Shown here: positions 46,416-58,179 of the stretch, piece by piece | How the letters are laid out: each line of letters begins with the position of its first letter | Position numbering within the stretch: the first letter of the stretch is position 1 | Assembly: GCA_008973525.1 (NCBI GenBank) | Contig: WACJ01000472.1 | Coordinates: forward strand, 1-64,000 | DNA from: Stenopsyche tienmushanensis | Taxonomy: Eukaryota; Arthropoda; Insecta; Trichoptera; Stenopsychidae | Length of the DNA: 64,000 nt | Reading direction: 5' to 3' | Made by a program: the position numbers and the translations under genes | Notes under the pieces: model-generated | The model's database searches: none | The model's input: only the letters and a program-made list of their open reading frames with translations | Told to the model about the DNA's origin: nothing

Positions 46416-48014
46416 CAGTAGATCCTCGATTATCCGGACTAATTGGGGATGAGAGTAGTCCGGATAACGAAAAATCCGGATAATCGAAAAAAATCATAAT
46501 TGACAGGGAAAGACAGGAAAAATATGAATCATTTTTATTCGTCTAGATTTATAATACATATACACATATAATAAATTATTTTTTATTAAAAAAATCAAGT
46601 ATCGACTTTTGCTTAAATCTCACTCTTCTTTTAGAAGTTGCCAAATCGCGAATATTCTTAAGATATATAAGTTGTCCTGATTTACATTCTTCTTGCTTCT
46701 CAAGCCATTTCATGGTGATATCTAAACACTGAAAAGCTTCAGAATGTGTAGGACCAATGTCTTCTGGATATTGTTTTTTTATTTCTTCAATTATTTTCTC
46801 ATCATTCAAAATTTGAAATTCAGAATCGTTTGCATCACAATTTCACCAGTCGGTTTTTCTTCGTCACATTCAGCACATATGGAAATTAATGCTATTATTT
46901 TCGCAATATTTCCTGTATCGGGTTCTTTTTTTACTTTTTTCTAATGATCATATTCAACTGGAAGACTTCTGGTTCTGGTGACGCACACGTCTGGAATAAC
47001 GATTTTCACAATTTATTGGAGACACAACAATCAACAGCATTGATTTTTGACAGTAGCGTTATCTGCCTCATTTCAATTCTCAGATAAGTTTGAGAGCTTT
47101 TGAGCCGCTTAAGTTTGTTTTCGTTTTCATGAGTTTCGTCGATGTGAGATAAGATTTGAAGTGTCTACGAAGATGGTATGCATAGACTTATCTGGCGCAA
47201 AAGCAAGTATTATCTGCTGACACGTGACGGGATTTGACGGCTGTGTACGTCAAAGTGTTAAAGCATCTGGGCTTCTTTGATTTTTCAATGACAAGCAGTG
47301 GGAGTCTGTGACTGCCTGTTGCATTTGCACACATCGTTATAGTGATACGTTCTTTACTAATTTTGTACCCAGATGCAGTATTTTCACGTCTTGATGCTAA
47401 AGATTTGCTGGGTAGTTTTTTTCCAATTTAAACTGATCTCATCAGCATTTTATATAAATTCTTCGTCGAATCTTTCCTTCTCCACAAATAGCTTCAAAAA
47501 GATTTTTGCTACATCGCATCAGATAGCTGGATTTTTTTAGATGTGTCAACTTTAAAAAGATCATGGAACAAAATTTTGAAAAGATCATTAGTAAGTCAAG
47601 TAACTCAGTAGAATCTGACACATGAGACATTGCGGAAGCAATAGCAACAATTTCTCGAGGTATTAAATTATTATCGAGTGGTTAAATTGCGATGCAAACG
47701 ATTCTGGATTCTAATTTTTATTGATAAGGAAATAATTAAGGAACGAGACCGAGAAAACGAAGAAGAGATTTGCAAGGGGGGGGGGGTTTTACACATTCTG
47801 AAGCTTTTCAGTGATAAGATGTCGCCATACAAGATGACTTGAGAACCACGAAGAATGTTATTCAGGATAACTTAGGTATCTTAAAAGTATTCGCAATTTG
47901 AAAGCTTCTAAAAGAGCTATCTTTAAAAAAAATTGATCATTTTCGATTATCCGAATTTTCTTTATCCGGACTACTTTCATCCCCAATTAGATCCAGATAA
48001 TCGAGGTTCTACTG
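46416..48014 (-). mobile_element. pogo/Tigger transposon with both ends
   Basis: 1599 bp, flanked by TA on both sides (46414-46415 and 48015-48016). The terminal inverted repeats are about 75-80 bp and nearly identical: cagtaga(t/a)cctcgattat, aattggggatga, agtccggataa and cggataatcgaaaa appear in the same order at both ends. The inverted repeat type and TA target site are those of Tigger/pogo elements. The transposase reads on the minus strand and is broken. The element sits at the end of another pogo element that points the opposite way. Confidence 0.92.
46576..47640 (-). pseudogene. Tigger-type transposase, broken
   Basis: On the minus strand, the catalytic region reads NADEISLNWKKLPSKSLASR, then KISKERITITMCANATGSHR and LPLLVIEKSKKPRCF (about 47449-47240). 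The NADE Asp is the first catalytic residue of Tigger/jerky enzymes. After a decayed stretch, the C-terminus at 46809-46576 is open: SEAFQCLDITMKWLEKQEEC, then IRDLATSKRRVRFKQKSILD and FFNKK. This matches the family's usual ending (KQxxIxDFF). A minus frame at 47630-47442 corresponds to the part before NADE. The second and third catalytic Asp region (about 46950-47210) is unrecognisable, probably partly deleted. Confidence 0.85.
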
Positions 48015-48189
48015 TATTAAATTGGTTTTAAAATATTCTTTAATTGAAATTTATTAATCTTTTGGGATAACATGTTTGTTTTGATTTTATGTTGCCTTGA
48101 AGTTATATTTACCATAGTAATCATCTCTCTAAGTACACATTAATATAATTGACCTATTTAATTTGTGGCATTATGCAGTCATTAGATCA

Positions 48190-48365
48190 GAGAGAAACGG
48201 GACAACCGATATCTCTGTCATCTAATATGACTCAAGGGACTGCATGTATCGGCATTCGCGCCACATGACCTGCCCAATCAAGAAGGTCGATGTCCATGAC
48301 CTCCCGTGTTAATTCCTCGGAGAGGTCTGATATTTTTTCGAGCAATCCTGATCCATGTTTTGTCC
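48190..48365 (-). pseudogene. LINE reverse transcriptase C-terminal fragment
   Basis: The minus strand reads EVMDIDLLDWAGHVARMPIH followed by AVP and a stop (WAGHVARM at 48276-48253). W(A/F)GHVxRM is a very common motif near the end of arthropod and vertebrate LINE proteins. It lies just upstream of the GKVEGRR part seen at 20255-20467, so both may be from related LINEs. The fragment is short and GC-richer than its flanks. Confidence 0.6.
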
Positions 48366-48600
48366 TCGCAAACAATTAAAGGGCTTATAAACGTTTAATG
48401 AATTTAAATATTCGTTTTCGCCGATAGTAATTTATACTCAAATATGTATTTTAGGGCATGGTAGGACGGAACACTCCGTGAGAATAAATCCTAGGCTTTT
48501 AAAAATCCTGGACCCTTTGAATATTTTTATCATTTAACACTCACGAAATTATAACAGCATTTAAGCCTTATAGTTGAACTTTTTTATTGCTCGTTTAAAT
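48366..48600. other. AT-rich, nothing recognised
   Basis: No feature seen. Confidence 0.4.
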
Positions 48601-49060
48601 AGAGTGTAATAAAATTAACCCACGTATCCCGTTAGAGTCGATTTTCGTTCGTCGGATTCGTCTCTATTTTTAGGCAGTACATTAACACGGTTAAATAATT
48701 CATCACGGATTAGACTGTATTGCAAATATAGAGACCGGGGCGCGTTCGGGAGTGCTTTATAAATTTATAATAGGACCCATATCGAAGAGGAATGGTGCTT
48801 ATTTAACAATTAGAAGGGTATAGTTTGTTGGTTATCACCCAGGACCGCCGCCAGCAAGACTCGAACCCGGCACTAATTGCGAGTCCATTGGACCATCTCT
48901 AACAGTTCCCGGTGGTCCACCGCAGCTCTTTGTCGCCCATTGTGTGTTTATCTCTAATTACATGGAACGTGAACAAATAGCCATGTGGAATATCCATCTC
49001 TATTCACCACCATATGCCGCGAACAGGCTTTATTAAGCCACTTATGATCTGACAGAGAAT
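48601..49060. promoter_or_regulatory. GC-richer island, partly SINE-like
   Basis: Unique-looking mixed sequence (48620-48830), then a tRNA-like segment on the minus strand (48840-48925), then AT/GC-mixed DNA. The first part may be a regulatory element. Confidence 0.2.
48845..48925 (-). repeat. tRNA-like (SINE-type) fragment
   Basis: On the minus strand a B-box-like gggttcgagtcttgc is preceded, about 40 bases upstream, by gttagagatggtccaatgg, which has some of an A-box. A T-arm pairs at 4 of 5 positions, but no acceptor stem can be formed with the 5' side, so this is not a functional tRNA. A tRNA-derived SINE head is my best reading. Confidence 0.35.
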
Positions 49061-50249
49061 GCTTTTTAATTGAATGCTTTATGATCGGATTGCAACCAAC
49101 CCGCTGAGACATGCAAAATTTAACCTCAATAAAATATCTAACATAGCTACAATAAATTGAAAATGTTTAAATCGCGCGATAAAGATTCTGATAAGGGATG
49201 CTCATATATGAATGAGAATTTCATCAATATTAATATGAATAATGCAACGTCATTCGTGTGATTTTAAAATAACGCATGGTTAATATAACTTAATGTGCAA
49301 AATAAAAATGCTTTATATTTTTTTCGACATGTTTACCATTTTCGTCCGAGCAAAACTTCTTATATCGTACAGAAGGCGTAATTTATGGGTTTATTCTGTG
49401 TAAGTTGAATAAATATACATTTATTCGAAACATTGTTCGGCCCGGTTCGAACAAAATGCGATAAAAGTTTTGGAAATGCGCCCTTGAGAATAAAATAGAC
49501 CACAGATTCGATCCCATAACGATAAGTGAATGCAATAACAGACAACAATGGTGATGAATGGATGCATACGCTTTTGTGCGGAAACGCTCAGTGGGTTTCG
49601 GTTTCCTCCCCATTCCACCCCTATACTCGGAAATATTTACAAAGTTGCTCTGACATTTGAAAATATTATATTTTCAAAGTTCAAATGCTTTTTAATATGT
49701 TTATCGCCTTAGGCGACATCCTGAAATGTTTTTATATCAGTTCGAGGGAACCGGGTTCAGTTGCGTTCAACGAAAAACATTTTTTTACCACACTAAATCT
49801 GTTAGATGTAATGAAAATTAAAATAATTAACCACATGTTATAACGTCACTAAATTGATAATATGGCTATTTATATAGATAATTTTGAAGGCTATGGGATT
49901 TAATTTCTGTTAGACTTTCTAAGAAAACAATTTTTGATGTTATAGTCCCTATTTGTCTTCCACAATAAAAGATACATATAAAACATCCGTTATTCTTCAG
50001 CATTGTCCGAATATGATATTTCTTATGGACTTTTTCTTTTATTTTTTCGATTCTTTATTCTTATAATAATTTAAGCTAATTTTGATATTTATAAGTCGTC
50101 TACTTGACACAGTGATAGTTTTGGGTATTTTTATAAGAATATTTTTTAAAATAAAATACGTTTTTTGGAACCCATTAATGTAGTCTTATTTGAATGAAGA
50201 TATATTATTTCAAGGGTCGTAATTATCTACATTTCCTAGGCATCCTGGA
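49061..50249. other. AT-rich, nothing recognised
   Basis: Three overlapping minus frames at 49360-49618 fall in a slightly GC-richer 250 bp and carry no domain. Confidence 0.4.
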
Positions 50250-50790
50250 TATGTGGGAATATGGGGTTAACGCATGAATAATAAATTGAGCGATCATTAG
50301 GGCTAAGCATCGGGATAGATGTCACAAAACACCCTGTGTTGGAATGTGTTAAATAATCACTTGGGAAAGTAGTGACGGGTGGAAGTGGGAGGATGGTAGG
50401 TGCTTAAAAGTTTCCCAATGGCCGTTAACACGCTAGCGCTGCGATGGCGTGCGGGCCGGCCGTTAACGGGTTATTCGCGGATTAAGGACCACGATTTGAA
50501 TAACACAGTTTTGGGCGCTTGTTTAACGCTGGCGAATACCGCGACCCATTAATGGTGATATTAACGACTATTACCGCTTATAACCGGGCACACTCCCCCG
50601 GGCTCCACCACGCAACGCCCCAAAATAAATTAGTTTTTTTTACTGCCCTGAGAAACCGAAATTCAATCGACATTTATACGACAGATGATTCGAAACTTTT
50701 TATAGAACTGTTTCACGACACGTGAAAGCAAATGTTCTTACGCCCTTAAGAGAGCTGCACCCGCGTAAATAGCTTGAGCAGGATTTAGCA
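50250..50790. promoter_or_regulatory. GC-richer island with repeated GTTAAC words
   Basis: About 500 bp of non-repetitive DNA, very GC-rich at 50420-50480. It includes ggccgttaacacgctagcgc and ggccggccgttaacgg (a CCGTTAACGG palindrome). Myb-type (CCGTTA) and homeodomain-type words repeat here. A 68-codon frame (50519-50725, +) is unrecognised. This is one of the better enhancer candidates. Confidence 0.3.
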
Positions 50791-51134
50791 CCACGGTGTA
50801 GGCTCATGGCGTGATATATACTTTTTTCTATTGTACCAACTCAATCTCTTTTGATCCAAAAACTTGTATTCAAAAAGCTTTTACGTTTGTTTTGAATTGC
50901 TGTGTTTATTTTTAGAATCTAAGCAAAATATTATACATTATCGAATGTTAGTATATTTTTTTTAACTTGAAATACGGTGAAATGACAAAACAATTATATT
51001 TTATTTGTATTGATGTAAATTTCATTTTCTTACTCTTAAATACCTTCGCAGTAGTGAAATTGTTATCATTATTGCATCAATTTCAACCATCGTCTAACAC
51101 TGCTTTATATGTCTACGAAAAACCTCTAAGTTAT

Positions 51135-51660
51135 ATCATCATCATCATAGTGCAGCCACAAATAGTCCACTGCAGAACTATGGATCTCATCAATATCCAT
51201 TCACAGGAAGGGGTTACATCCATCTCGTCTGTATCATACATTCACCTCCTAATTCGCTCGATATTGAAGGAAGCATTACTACCGAGTATCATTTCGAACG
51301 CTCACCTAGCGGGTCTCTTGAATGAACGTATTGACGAATGCTTTCGCGACCGTCTCGATAGGGAGTGTGGGTGGTTTGGAAAGACTGAGTAGTTTTCTTC
51401 TGAAGACAGTGGAAAATTACTCTAGACAACCTTTATTATTCTACTGGAAAGGGCTTTCTGAAGTGCAAAGAGTCCAGTCCCTCCTTTCTAGCTAGGGCGT
51501 TGCCGGGGTAGGGTGAAGATATACGTGACGCTTAATTGCATCTCGGATTCGCTCCTACACCAACTGAGGGTATCTCTTCGTCCTCGTATAACTTACCCGA
51601 GCGAATTCGAGACTGAATGCTTTCCTATTTCAGGTTGATCCTCTCAGTTCGACGATTTCA
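51135..51660. repeat. CATCAT-type dispersed repeat, likely
   Basis: atcatcatcatcatagtgca is followed by gtccactgcagaactatgga. Many insect genomes carry dispersed copies of a motif of the type (CATCAT)n ... CCACTGCxGGACATAGGCCT; the match here is from memory and partial. The GC-richer stretch continues to about 51660. A second CATCAT-plus-GGCCT word is at about 59109. Confidence 0.35.
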
Positions 51661-52935
51661 AAACGATATAGAAGTCAACGGAAGACAATGTTGTTAACGT
51701 TTGCTATATTATTAATAGGGTAGGGTCGACTATTTAAGGGATAGCGAATGACAAGCAATTCATGATTTGGAATAGGTTTGAAATTCGTACAATATTGTCA
51801 TATTCATCTTACAATATTATAATAATAATGTATACATATTTTTTTCAATAAAATTATATATTATAAATGTTACATACTTTGTAGTGAGAATTGCTTCTTA
51901 AAATTTTCAAATCATTCTTAATTTGCAAAAAAGTCGTGAAATGGTTATTGTTTTCGAGATGATGGTTAATCGATAACTTTTAGCTATTCATATATTTCTT
52001 TAACAACGTTATTGCCCAAAGATTTTTTTTTCCATTATAGTCTTCTCCTAATTATAAGAACTTTCTCCATATTTTTCTATCATGCCAAAAGTATGTTCCA
52101 TACTGTTGCTCTCATTAAAATTATTTATAAAAAAGTTTTAGCAAAAGAAGACGGCTTTTATTTGTAAAAGTTTTTCCATACAGTATGATGATCATATAAT
52201 ATTTTGGATGCAATATTTTTTTCTTAAATCATATTAAACGAGGGTATGTCACAATTCATTAATCGTGTAAAATCAAAACCTTTTTATAAAAATACCGTGT
52301 TATACGAGGGTTGAATTTTTTTCGACAATCTGGATCAGAATTTAATTAGCTATATATTCCAGTTATTTTAAAAATGCGGGAATTAACTTCATCTAGGATA
52401 AATATTTATTAATTAAATCATATTTGTTCCCAAATATTCTTAGACATAGTAGAAGCATTCCGTTAAGAATCACATTAAATAATATTACAAAGTTTTACTG
52501 CTCAATTTGACGATTAAAAATCAAATACTGAATCAATGAATAGCATTTCACGCGAATCGAAGTGGAGTTAATGACTAATAATATAGAAATAGCCATTATA
52601 TAATCGCTCAAATCAATAGGCATGTATTTGAAAAGAGTCATGGTCTAATTAGATTAGTTTTTCAACAGCTTATAAAATATTATTTTCCGCATTTTTCTTA
52701 GTTTTAATGATGGAAAAATTGAACTGCAAATGATTTAATTAAATTATAATCAAATTTTTGACGAGCCATTATAACAACCCCGCTGCAGATACCTCAAAAT
52801 GAATGATGGTAAATAAGCCAAAGGTCTTATTAAACACATTAACGTTTATGAAGAACCTTTTAAGTGAGTTTTAGCATCGCCTGCAAAAACAAAGCGGTAA
52901 TTACGTACATTAACTTTTATCTTTGTATTTACATA
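51661..52935. other. AT-rich, nothing recognised
   Basis: No feature seen. Confidence 0.4.
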
Positions 52936-53180
52936 TTTTTAGATATTCTTCCGCCCTCGCCTCCTGGAACCAGGTCATTACTGCTAATTCCTGACCCTGA
53001 CTGCCCTGGACCTGGTTTTCGCGTTTACGCCCCAGTCCGCTAAACGAAGATTATGGCGTATGGTTTTAGTTTCTGAAATAAGCAAATAAGCTCAAGAGGG
53101 ATTAAAGCCCTGTGGGATTTTGTTCTCTCAACCTAGTTAACTTAAAGCTAACTAGTGCTTTAGCAGTAAAAAGCGATTTC
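52936..53180. promoter_or_regulatory. Small GC-richer island
   Basis: Contains gaaccaggtc (52967-52976) and its near-perfect inverse gacctggttt (53009-53018), then cgcgtttacgcccc. It is non-coding and not matched elsewhere in the window. A regulatory role is only possible. Confidence 0.2.
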
Positions 53181-54149
53181 AGCTACGCTCCTCGAGGGTA
53201 TCAATAAACATTTACGACTGCAGTATAAAACAAATCCTTTCGGCTTATTCAATATATGCTCGTATAGGCAACATATTTCGATAAACTATGTGATCAAGAA
53301 TGGGATCATATGCTGAGACGTCTATATTGCTTTTATTTTTTATGTTATTCGCTTCCAATAATGATTTGTTCATGTTCAATTTATAAATATTCAACAAAAA
53401 ATTAAAACTTGATTATGTTGCATTTTCATCCCAAGTTGGATGGTCTTCGATCATGCATCGATAAGACCATTTTTTACACATTATAATATGAAAAAACGTG
53501 TAAAAAATGATAAAATCTTGTTACATAATTTGATAGTGAGCTAATCATATGGCAAGGTAAGCGGATGAAATTCGAAAAAAAATGCAGGTAGCGTAAGGAT
53601 TAAAACGATTAATTAATGGATATGATATCTTGGTTTTTCTTAAAGCTAAAGAACATTTAATTAAAAATCGTAAAAATCCTGATGCCATAAACTGGTTACC
53701 GCAAATTTGCGGGAGAAACTTTATATGCAATCTGAAGCAAAGTTTTGTGGTAAAATTGTTATTAATCCTCCCGTTCCAAAAGGGGATATGTTTAACCCCT
53801 AACGTGGCTTTTTTCAATTACTTTCCCAAATTTATGACACTATTCGAGAAAATAACGAAATTTCTCGGCATTTTGCCGCAAGCGGACGAAACAAAACTAT
53901 TATTCCCAGTCGTATGTGGACATTTTAGATCTTATTCAATGCTTCATGAATTCAATGTTAATATTAATGTGTAAGGTAAAATGCATTTTTATCAATAAAT
54001 CCATTCAATTTTAATAGTTATACAAATCCAAGCATCTCCAGCAATATCTGCTTGCAAAAATTATCGTATTTACCGCTTATGATGCAATGTCGTACGCCAT
54101 ACGTTATATCTTAAGTGGCAAACAGGCATACAAAAATACATCAGTGTTT
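53181..54149. other. Non-genic; paired unrecognised frames at 53545-53974
   Basis: A 114-codon plus frame (53630-53974) and a 90-codon minus frame overlap in a slightly GC-richer patch. Neither contains a motif I know. I do not call a gene. Confidence 0.3.
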
Positions 54150-54622
54150 TGGGACCAAAAAGGCATCATTCTACTCGAATTTCAGTCTCAATGAGAGACT
54201 ATCAATGCACAGCGATATTGTGAGACCCTAAAAAAAGTCGAAATGAAGATTTAAAATAAAAGGAGGGGAATGCTAACAAGAGCAGTGGACAATGCGCTCT
54301 TGAACTCATTTGGTTGGGATATTTTGAATCATATCCCATATTTTCCTGACTTAGTGCCTTCAGATAGTCATTTTTTCACCTCTCTGAAGGAACACAAGTG
54401 CAGAAAAAGGTTCTGAAGTGGAAGAAAAGAGCTGGCGGGAGAGTTCTTCGAGGAGGGTATGAAGAAGCTTGTGTCAAGGCTTAGCACATGCATTTAACGG
54501 GATGACAATTATGTGGAAAAATAGTCAATAAGTGTACCAACAATATCTTATAATTTTTTTCTAATGAACTTTTTCTAAAAAAATATAAAAAATTAGTACA
54601 CTTACTTTCTGAACAAACTGTA
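54150..54622 (+). mobile_element. mariner copy 2 (same family as 5857-6868), 5'-truncated
   Basis: The transposase 3' half matches the 5.9 kb element: gggaccaaaaaggcatcatt, gagagactatcaatgca, ttcatttggttgggatattt, ggagagttcttcgaggaggg and tctaaaaaaatataaaa all recur. It reads SFGWDILNHIPYFPDLVPSD with many changes, and lacks the HDNARPH block altogether. The right end ttactttctgaacaaactgta (ending 54622) is followed by TA. No left end is present. Confidence 0.85.
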
Positions 54623-56409
54623 TAAAAATAATCGAATATTTTAAAACGTTTATCTTTGTTTCCCGTAGGAATGCTTAAATAAGAAAAAAGGATTGTATTT
54701 AAATGGATCGAATATTAATGTTAAAATTTCGTATATTAAAGAAAGAGTTGATTATTTTATTATATATTTAAAAAATCTTATTCTCATAAGTTAAAATACT
54801 CTACATGCAATACAATAAAATTAAATTTTAACTAGTAAAAAAATTAAAATATATATTGAGTTTAATCTAATTGATATAAATGTATCTATAAAAATTATAA
54901 TCGTTATTTTAAATACATTAAACGATTACGCTGCTCGTTATTAACGAATTAAATTACATTTGTATTGAAATATTATCTAGAAAAATGTAAAACGTTTTCC
55001 GTCATTTGTGTGTACTGTTAAAGTATAATAGTAATGTGTTTTCATAATCTATTTCTATTCGTGTATAAATACTTGGATTCGCACACCTAACAGGATTTTG
55101 TTAACCGGGCTTAAACTGCGCATGGAAAAGTTTTCAACGTGTCTTGAGCATTTTCCGAAGGGGCAATCTTATCTTTCGAAAAGCCAAAAAGGGGAAGAAA
55201 AATGAAAGCTACGTTTTTCGCGAACATTGCTAAAGCTCAAACGCCTGCGGGAATATACAGCCTCCAGTCACAAAGTAATTTCGGCGTTTTACCCGAGGAT
55301 TTCAAAAAATAGACTATAATCCAATACGCTGGGGCTCGTTCCTGATGAAACAAAACAAATTGCCCGGTAAATCTATGTAGTATGCCTGAAGATAATAAAG
55401 TGGATGATGCAAGGAGATTGAACGATGTGGAAGAGGAATGACGTATTTTTAAATGCAATTTATTATTATGTTGCGGGATGAAAATACGAACCTAATTTAT
55501 ATTCAACCCCATTCCAATGAATATATTGTTTGATTAACTAGATCTTATATTTTGGCATAGAATTAAACAATATCAGATATTTAAATTTATGTATGAAGTG
55601 ATTTTCGTTAGGAATCATTTTTTGTGGAATTTAAATTTTCTTTGAGCCACCGCCACGGAGATGCTCCCCTTTCATATTTCCAATCACGTATTTGTTTTCA
55701 AGAAAATTTTTCAAGTCCACAAAAAGCTACCAATGAAACTTTGTTACGATGGAATTAAGAGAAATTGTTTGAGTAAACGTTTCTTTAAAAAGGAAATTCT
55801 CTTTTCGGTTTTCAGCGTCGAATTTTTCTTTATAATTCTTAATAAAACTATCTCAAGTATCCTTTTGATTTTGTGAGATTCAAGAGCGAATATAAAAAGC
55901 CCAATTAAATGTGTTGCGAAAGTCACCCTTTTAAATTAAAATAAGAAGCAAGCTTTCGCCAAGACCATTGTTATCTTGGATAAGAAAAGAGAAAACCGTA
56001 AATTCTTTTTGGCTTATCCAATGTAAGAAACGTCTAAAATAACTTCAATCAAGCACGGTGCATTAAAGATTATCTTGCGGTTGGTTAAGGAAACTACTAT
56101 CCGTTATTTCCTGTCAATTTATTACTGTCTACTCTGTTTCCTCTAATAAGACCTAACTCACATGGGTTCAAAGCATGGAAGGGTTTCTAATTTATAAAAT
56201 AACATTATTCCTATATGTGTTATGAGTTATAAAAATATTTTATACAAATGATAGAAAATGACGTTACGGCGTCGTAGTTGCATTCGATAAAATTGCATAA
56301 CATTGAAGAGAAAGGCTTTTAATTTAGATCCTAATATCCCAAAATGGAATAAAATAGGGTTAGTACTTAAATTGAATAACTAAAAGTAAAAAAAATATTA
56401 TGTTATAAA
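54623..56409. other. AT-rich, nothing recognised
   Basis: A small GC-richer patch at 55080-55460 holds a 73-codon minus frame without a motif. No other feature. Confidence 0.4.
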
Positions 56410-56410
56410 T

Positions 56411-56478
56411 ATTGGTATAATCGGTTAAGTCCTAGACTCTTATTTTAAAGGTTTGGATTCAAATCCTGATTATCGATT
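56411..56478 (+). repeat. tRNA-Lys-like sequence, SINE head or tRNA pseudogene
   Basis: tggtataatcggttaagtcc resembles the D-arm/A-box (family: TAGCxCAxTCGGTTAG), and ggtttggattcaaatcctg fits the T-arm/B-box (GGTTCAAATCC). Between them actcttattt would place a CUU (Lys) anticodon. Stems are degenerate (anticodon stem about 3 of 5 pairs) and no acceptor stem forms, so it is not a working gene. Confidence 0.45.
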
Positions 56479-56664
56479 TTTTTACCATAATAACCAATTT
56501 GGGATATCAGAAATCTAAATATTTCCTCTTGTTCCGAGTGGGCGTTAAACTCCATGATGCTCATTAATAATACATGCCCAACCCTATCTCCATGTGCAAT
56601 GGTCGAACCCCTGAGATAATGATGTGAAATAGAGGTGCACGAAAGTAGCCTCGTTGGTTTGCTC

Positions 56665-56975
56665 ATAAAATTCTGTTGGGGTAGCTCAGCTGACAGGAGT
56701 TGGGTATACAGCTTACCTTGTGCTGCGTACCTGCAAAATGGAACGTGGAACTACTGATTAAAGAAGTAAGTGGGATCTATGCAAAAGGTGTCATCACTCT
56801 CCTCAACAGTTTAGCGTATACAGGGGAAAAGGTCTTTAGGCTGCTTGAACAGCAACTCGTCTCCGTAGCTAGGTACTACAAATTACCGAACCGATACAAG
56901 TACCATGGGGAAGGGGTAGCTCCTGCAGTTCGTCATCTGCTACAGCCCTTCAAACTGATGTTGAACTCATAGTGA
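56665..56975 (+). repeat. SINE-like GC-richer segment, tentative
   Basis: Starts with ttggggtagctcagctgaca, close to a pol III A-box (GGGGTAGCTCAGCTGG). About 300 bp of GC-richer, open sequence (a 90-codon frame at 56700-56972) follows. No B-box was seen at the right distance. It could be a SINE body or a separate repeat; its relation to the tRNA-like piece 190 bp upstream is unknown. Confidence 0.25.
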
Positions 56976-58179
56976 CCTCGCATAGTATTCCTCGTGAATT
57001 TAGAATAACCTTTGTCCTTCCTCCTCCTAAGCACCTTCGGGTGTATGTGATCTGAACCCAGTCTTCTTGCGAAAACCTCGCCTCTTTTTAGAGGATGCTC
57101 TGTGCGTAGCGTTTCTCGTGGGGTTAAAAGATCGGTGGAAGACATTTTCTATGTGGCTAGTCCGCAAAAACCCGGAACAGATCGCACATCAGCGTCGGTA
57201 ATTCGTCGGTAAGTTCGTCTCGATCTAGGTTTGCCCTGATTTTTTCAATTTGATAAGTTAAATACTGGAGCGATCGATGAATGATTGGATGAGATGTGTA
57301 CATATGTGAATAAAATATGTTAAAACTCGTAGGATCCATAAATAGGATCATGATATAATATGTGCTTGAGTACTTAATAGAATCAGATCCTTGACAAACA
57401 TTTGAGGCTGGGCATTAAGCTGGGCTGTCCATGGTTAACAGCTTAAAGTACTTTCATCGCATATCTTATGAATAAGAGTAAAGGCAAGTATATAATTTGT
57501 GATTAAAAATGAGAATTTTATAATATACAATAACCTTAAACAAACAAAGAAAATGATAAGATTATTCGGATTAGGAATCCATTTCTTTATTTAAATCATC
57601 ATTAGCAGTTAAAAAATATTCTTCTCTGTGTATGATGGAATATCGTTGGAGTAATTAATTTTGAGCAGTTTAATATTGGTTAGACAATCACAGCAGTAGT
57701 ATTACTATCAAAAATAAGAGCAGATTATATAAGACTTCATAATGACATAAAAATATATTTCTTATTCTTCACAATTCTCAAAATTAAAAATAATGAGACT
57801 TAGTTTAAAACCTCTACCCTTATCCGCCGACCCAGAAAAAGTATTTTTAAAAATAGCCAGTACAAAAATTGGTAGCCATAATATTATAAATTTGATAGTA
57901 CTTAATCTGATTTTTGAAATTATATTGATAAGAATAGTAGCATATTTAATTATGCTCCTTATTAGAAAAACTTTTAAATGTATATTTAGGAGAAGCTTAT
58001 TTTGGTTAGTTTAATTTCAAACATAAGATGATTTCTTACAACTGGTGCATTTTTTGTGTAAATTAATGATTTGTTATATAATCCAAAATTATTTATTATC
58101 AAATTTAAAGGATATCAGCAAATTAAATTGCAAGCACAATATGAATAGTGGGACGAGAATCACAATTATGTTCCACCCT
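56976..58179. other. AT-rich, nothing firm
   Basis: 56976-57200 is GC-richer with an unrecognised 70-codon minus frame and might be part of the preceding repeat. The 73-codon plus frame at 57793-58014 (Ile/Leu-rich) looks like chance. Confidence 0.35.

Noticed and set aside
50967..51392. 141-codon plus-strand open frame
   Set aside because: It spans AT-rich unique DNA and the CATCAT-type repeat, and the protein sequence changes character at that border. No domain is recognised.
57793..58014. 73-codon frame rich in Ile/Leu that might suggest a membrane protein
   Set aside because: AT-rich chance frames are always rich in Ile, Leu and Lys. No family motif.
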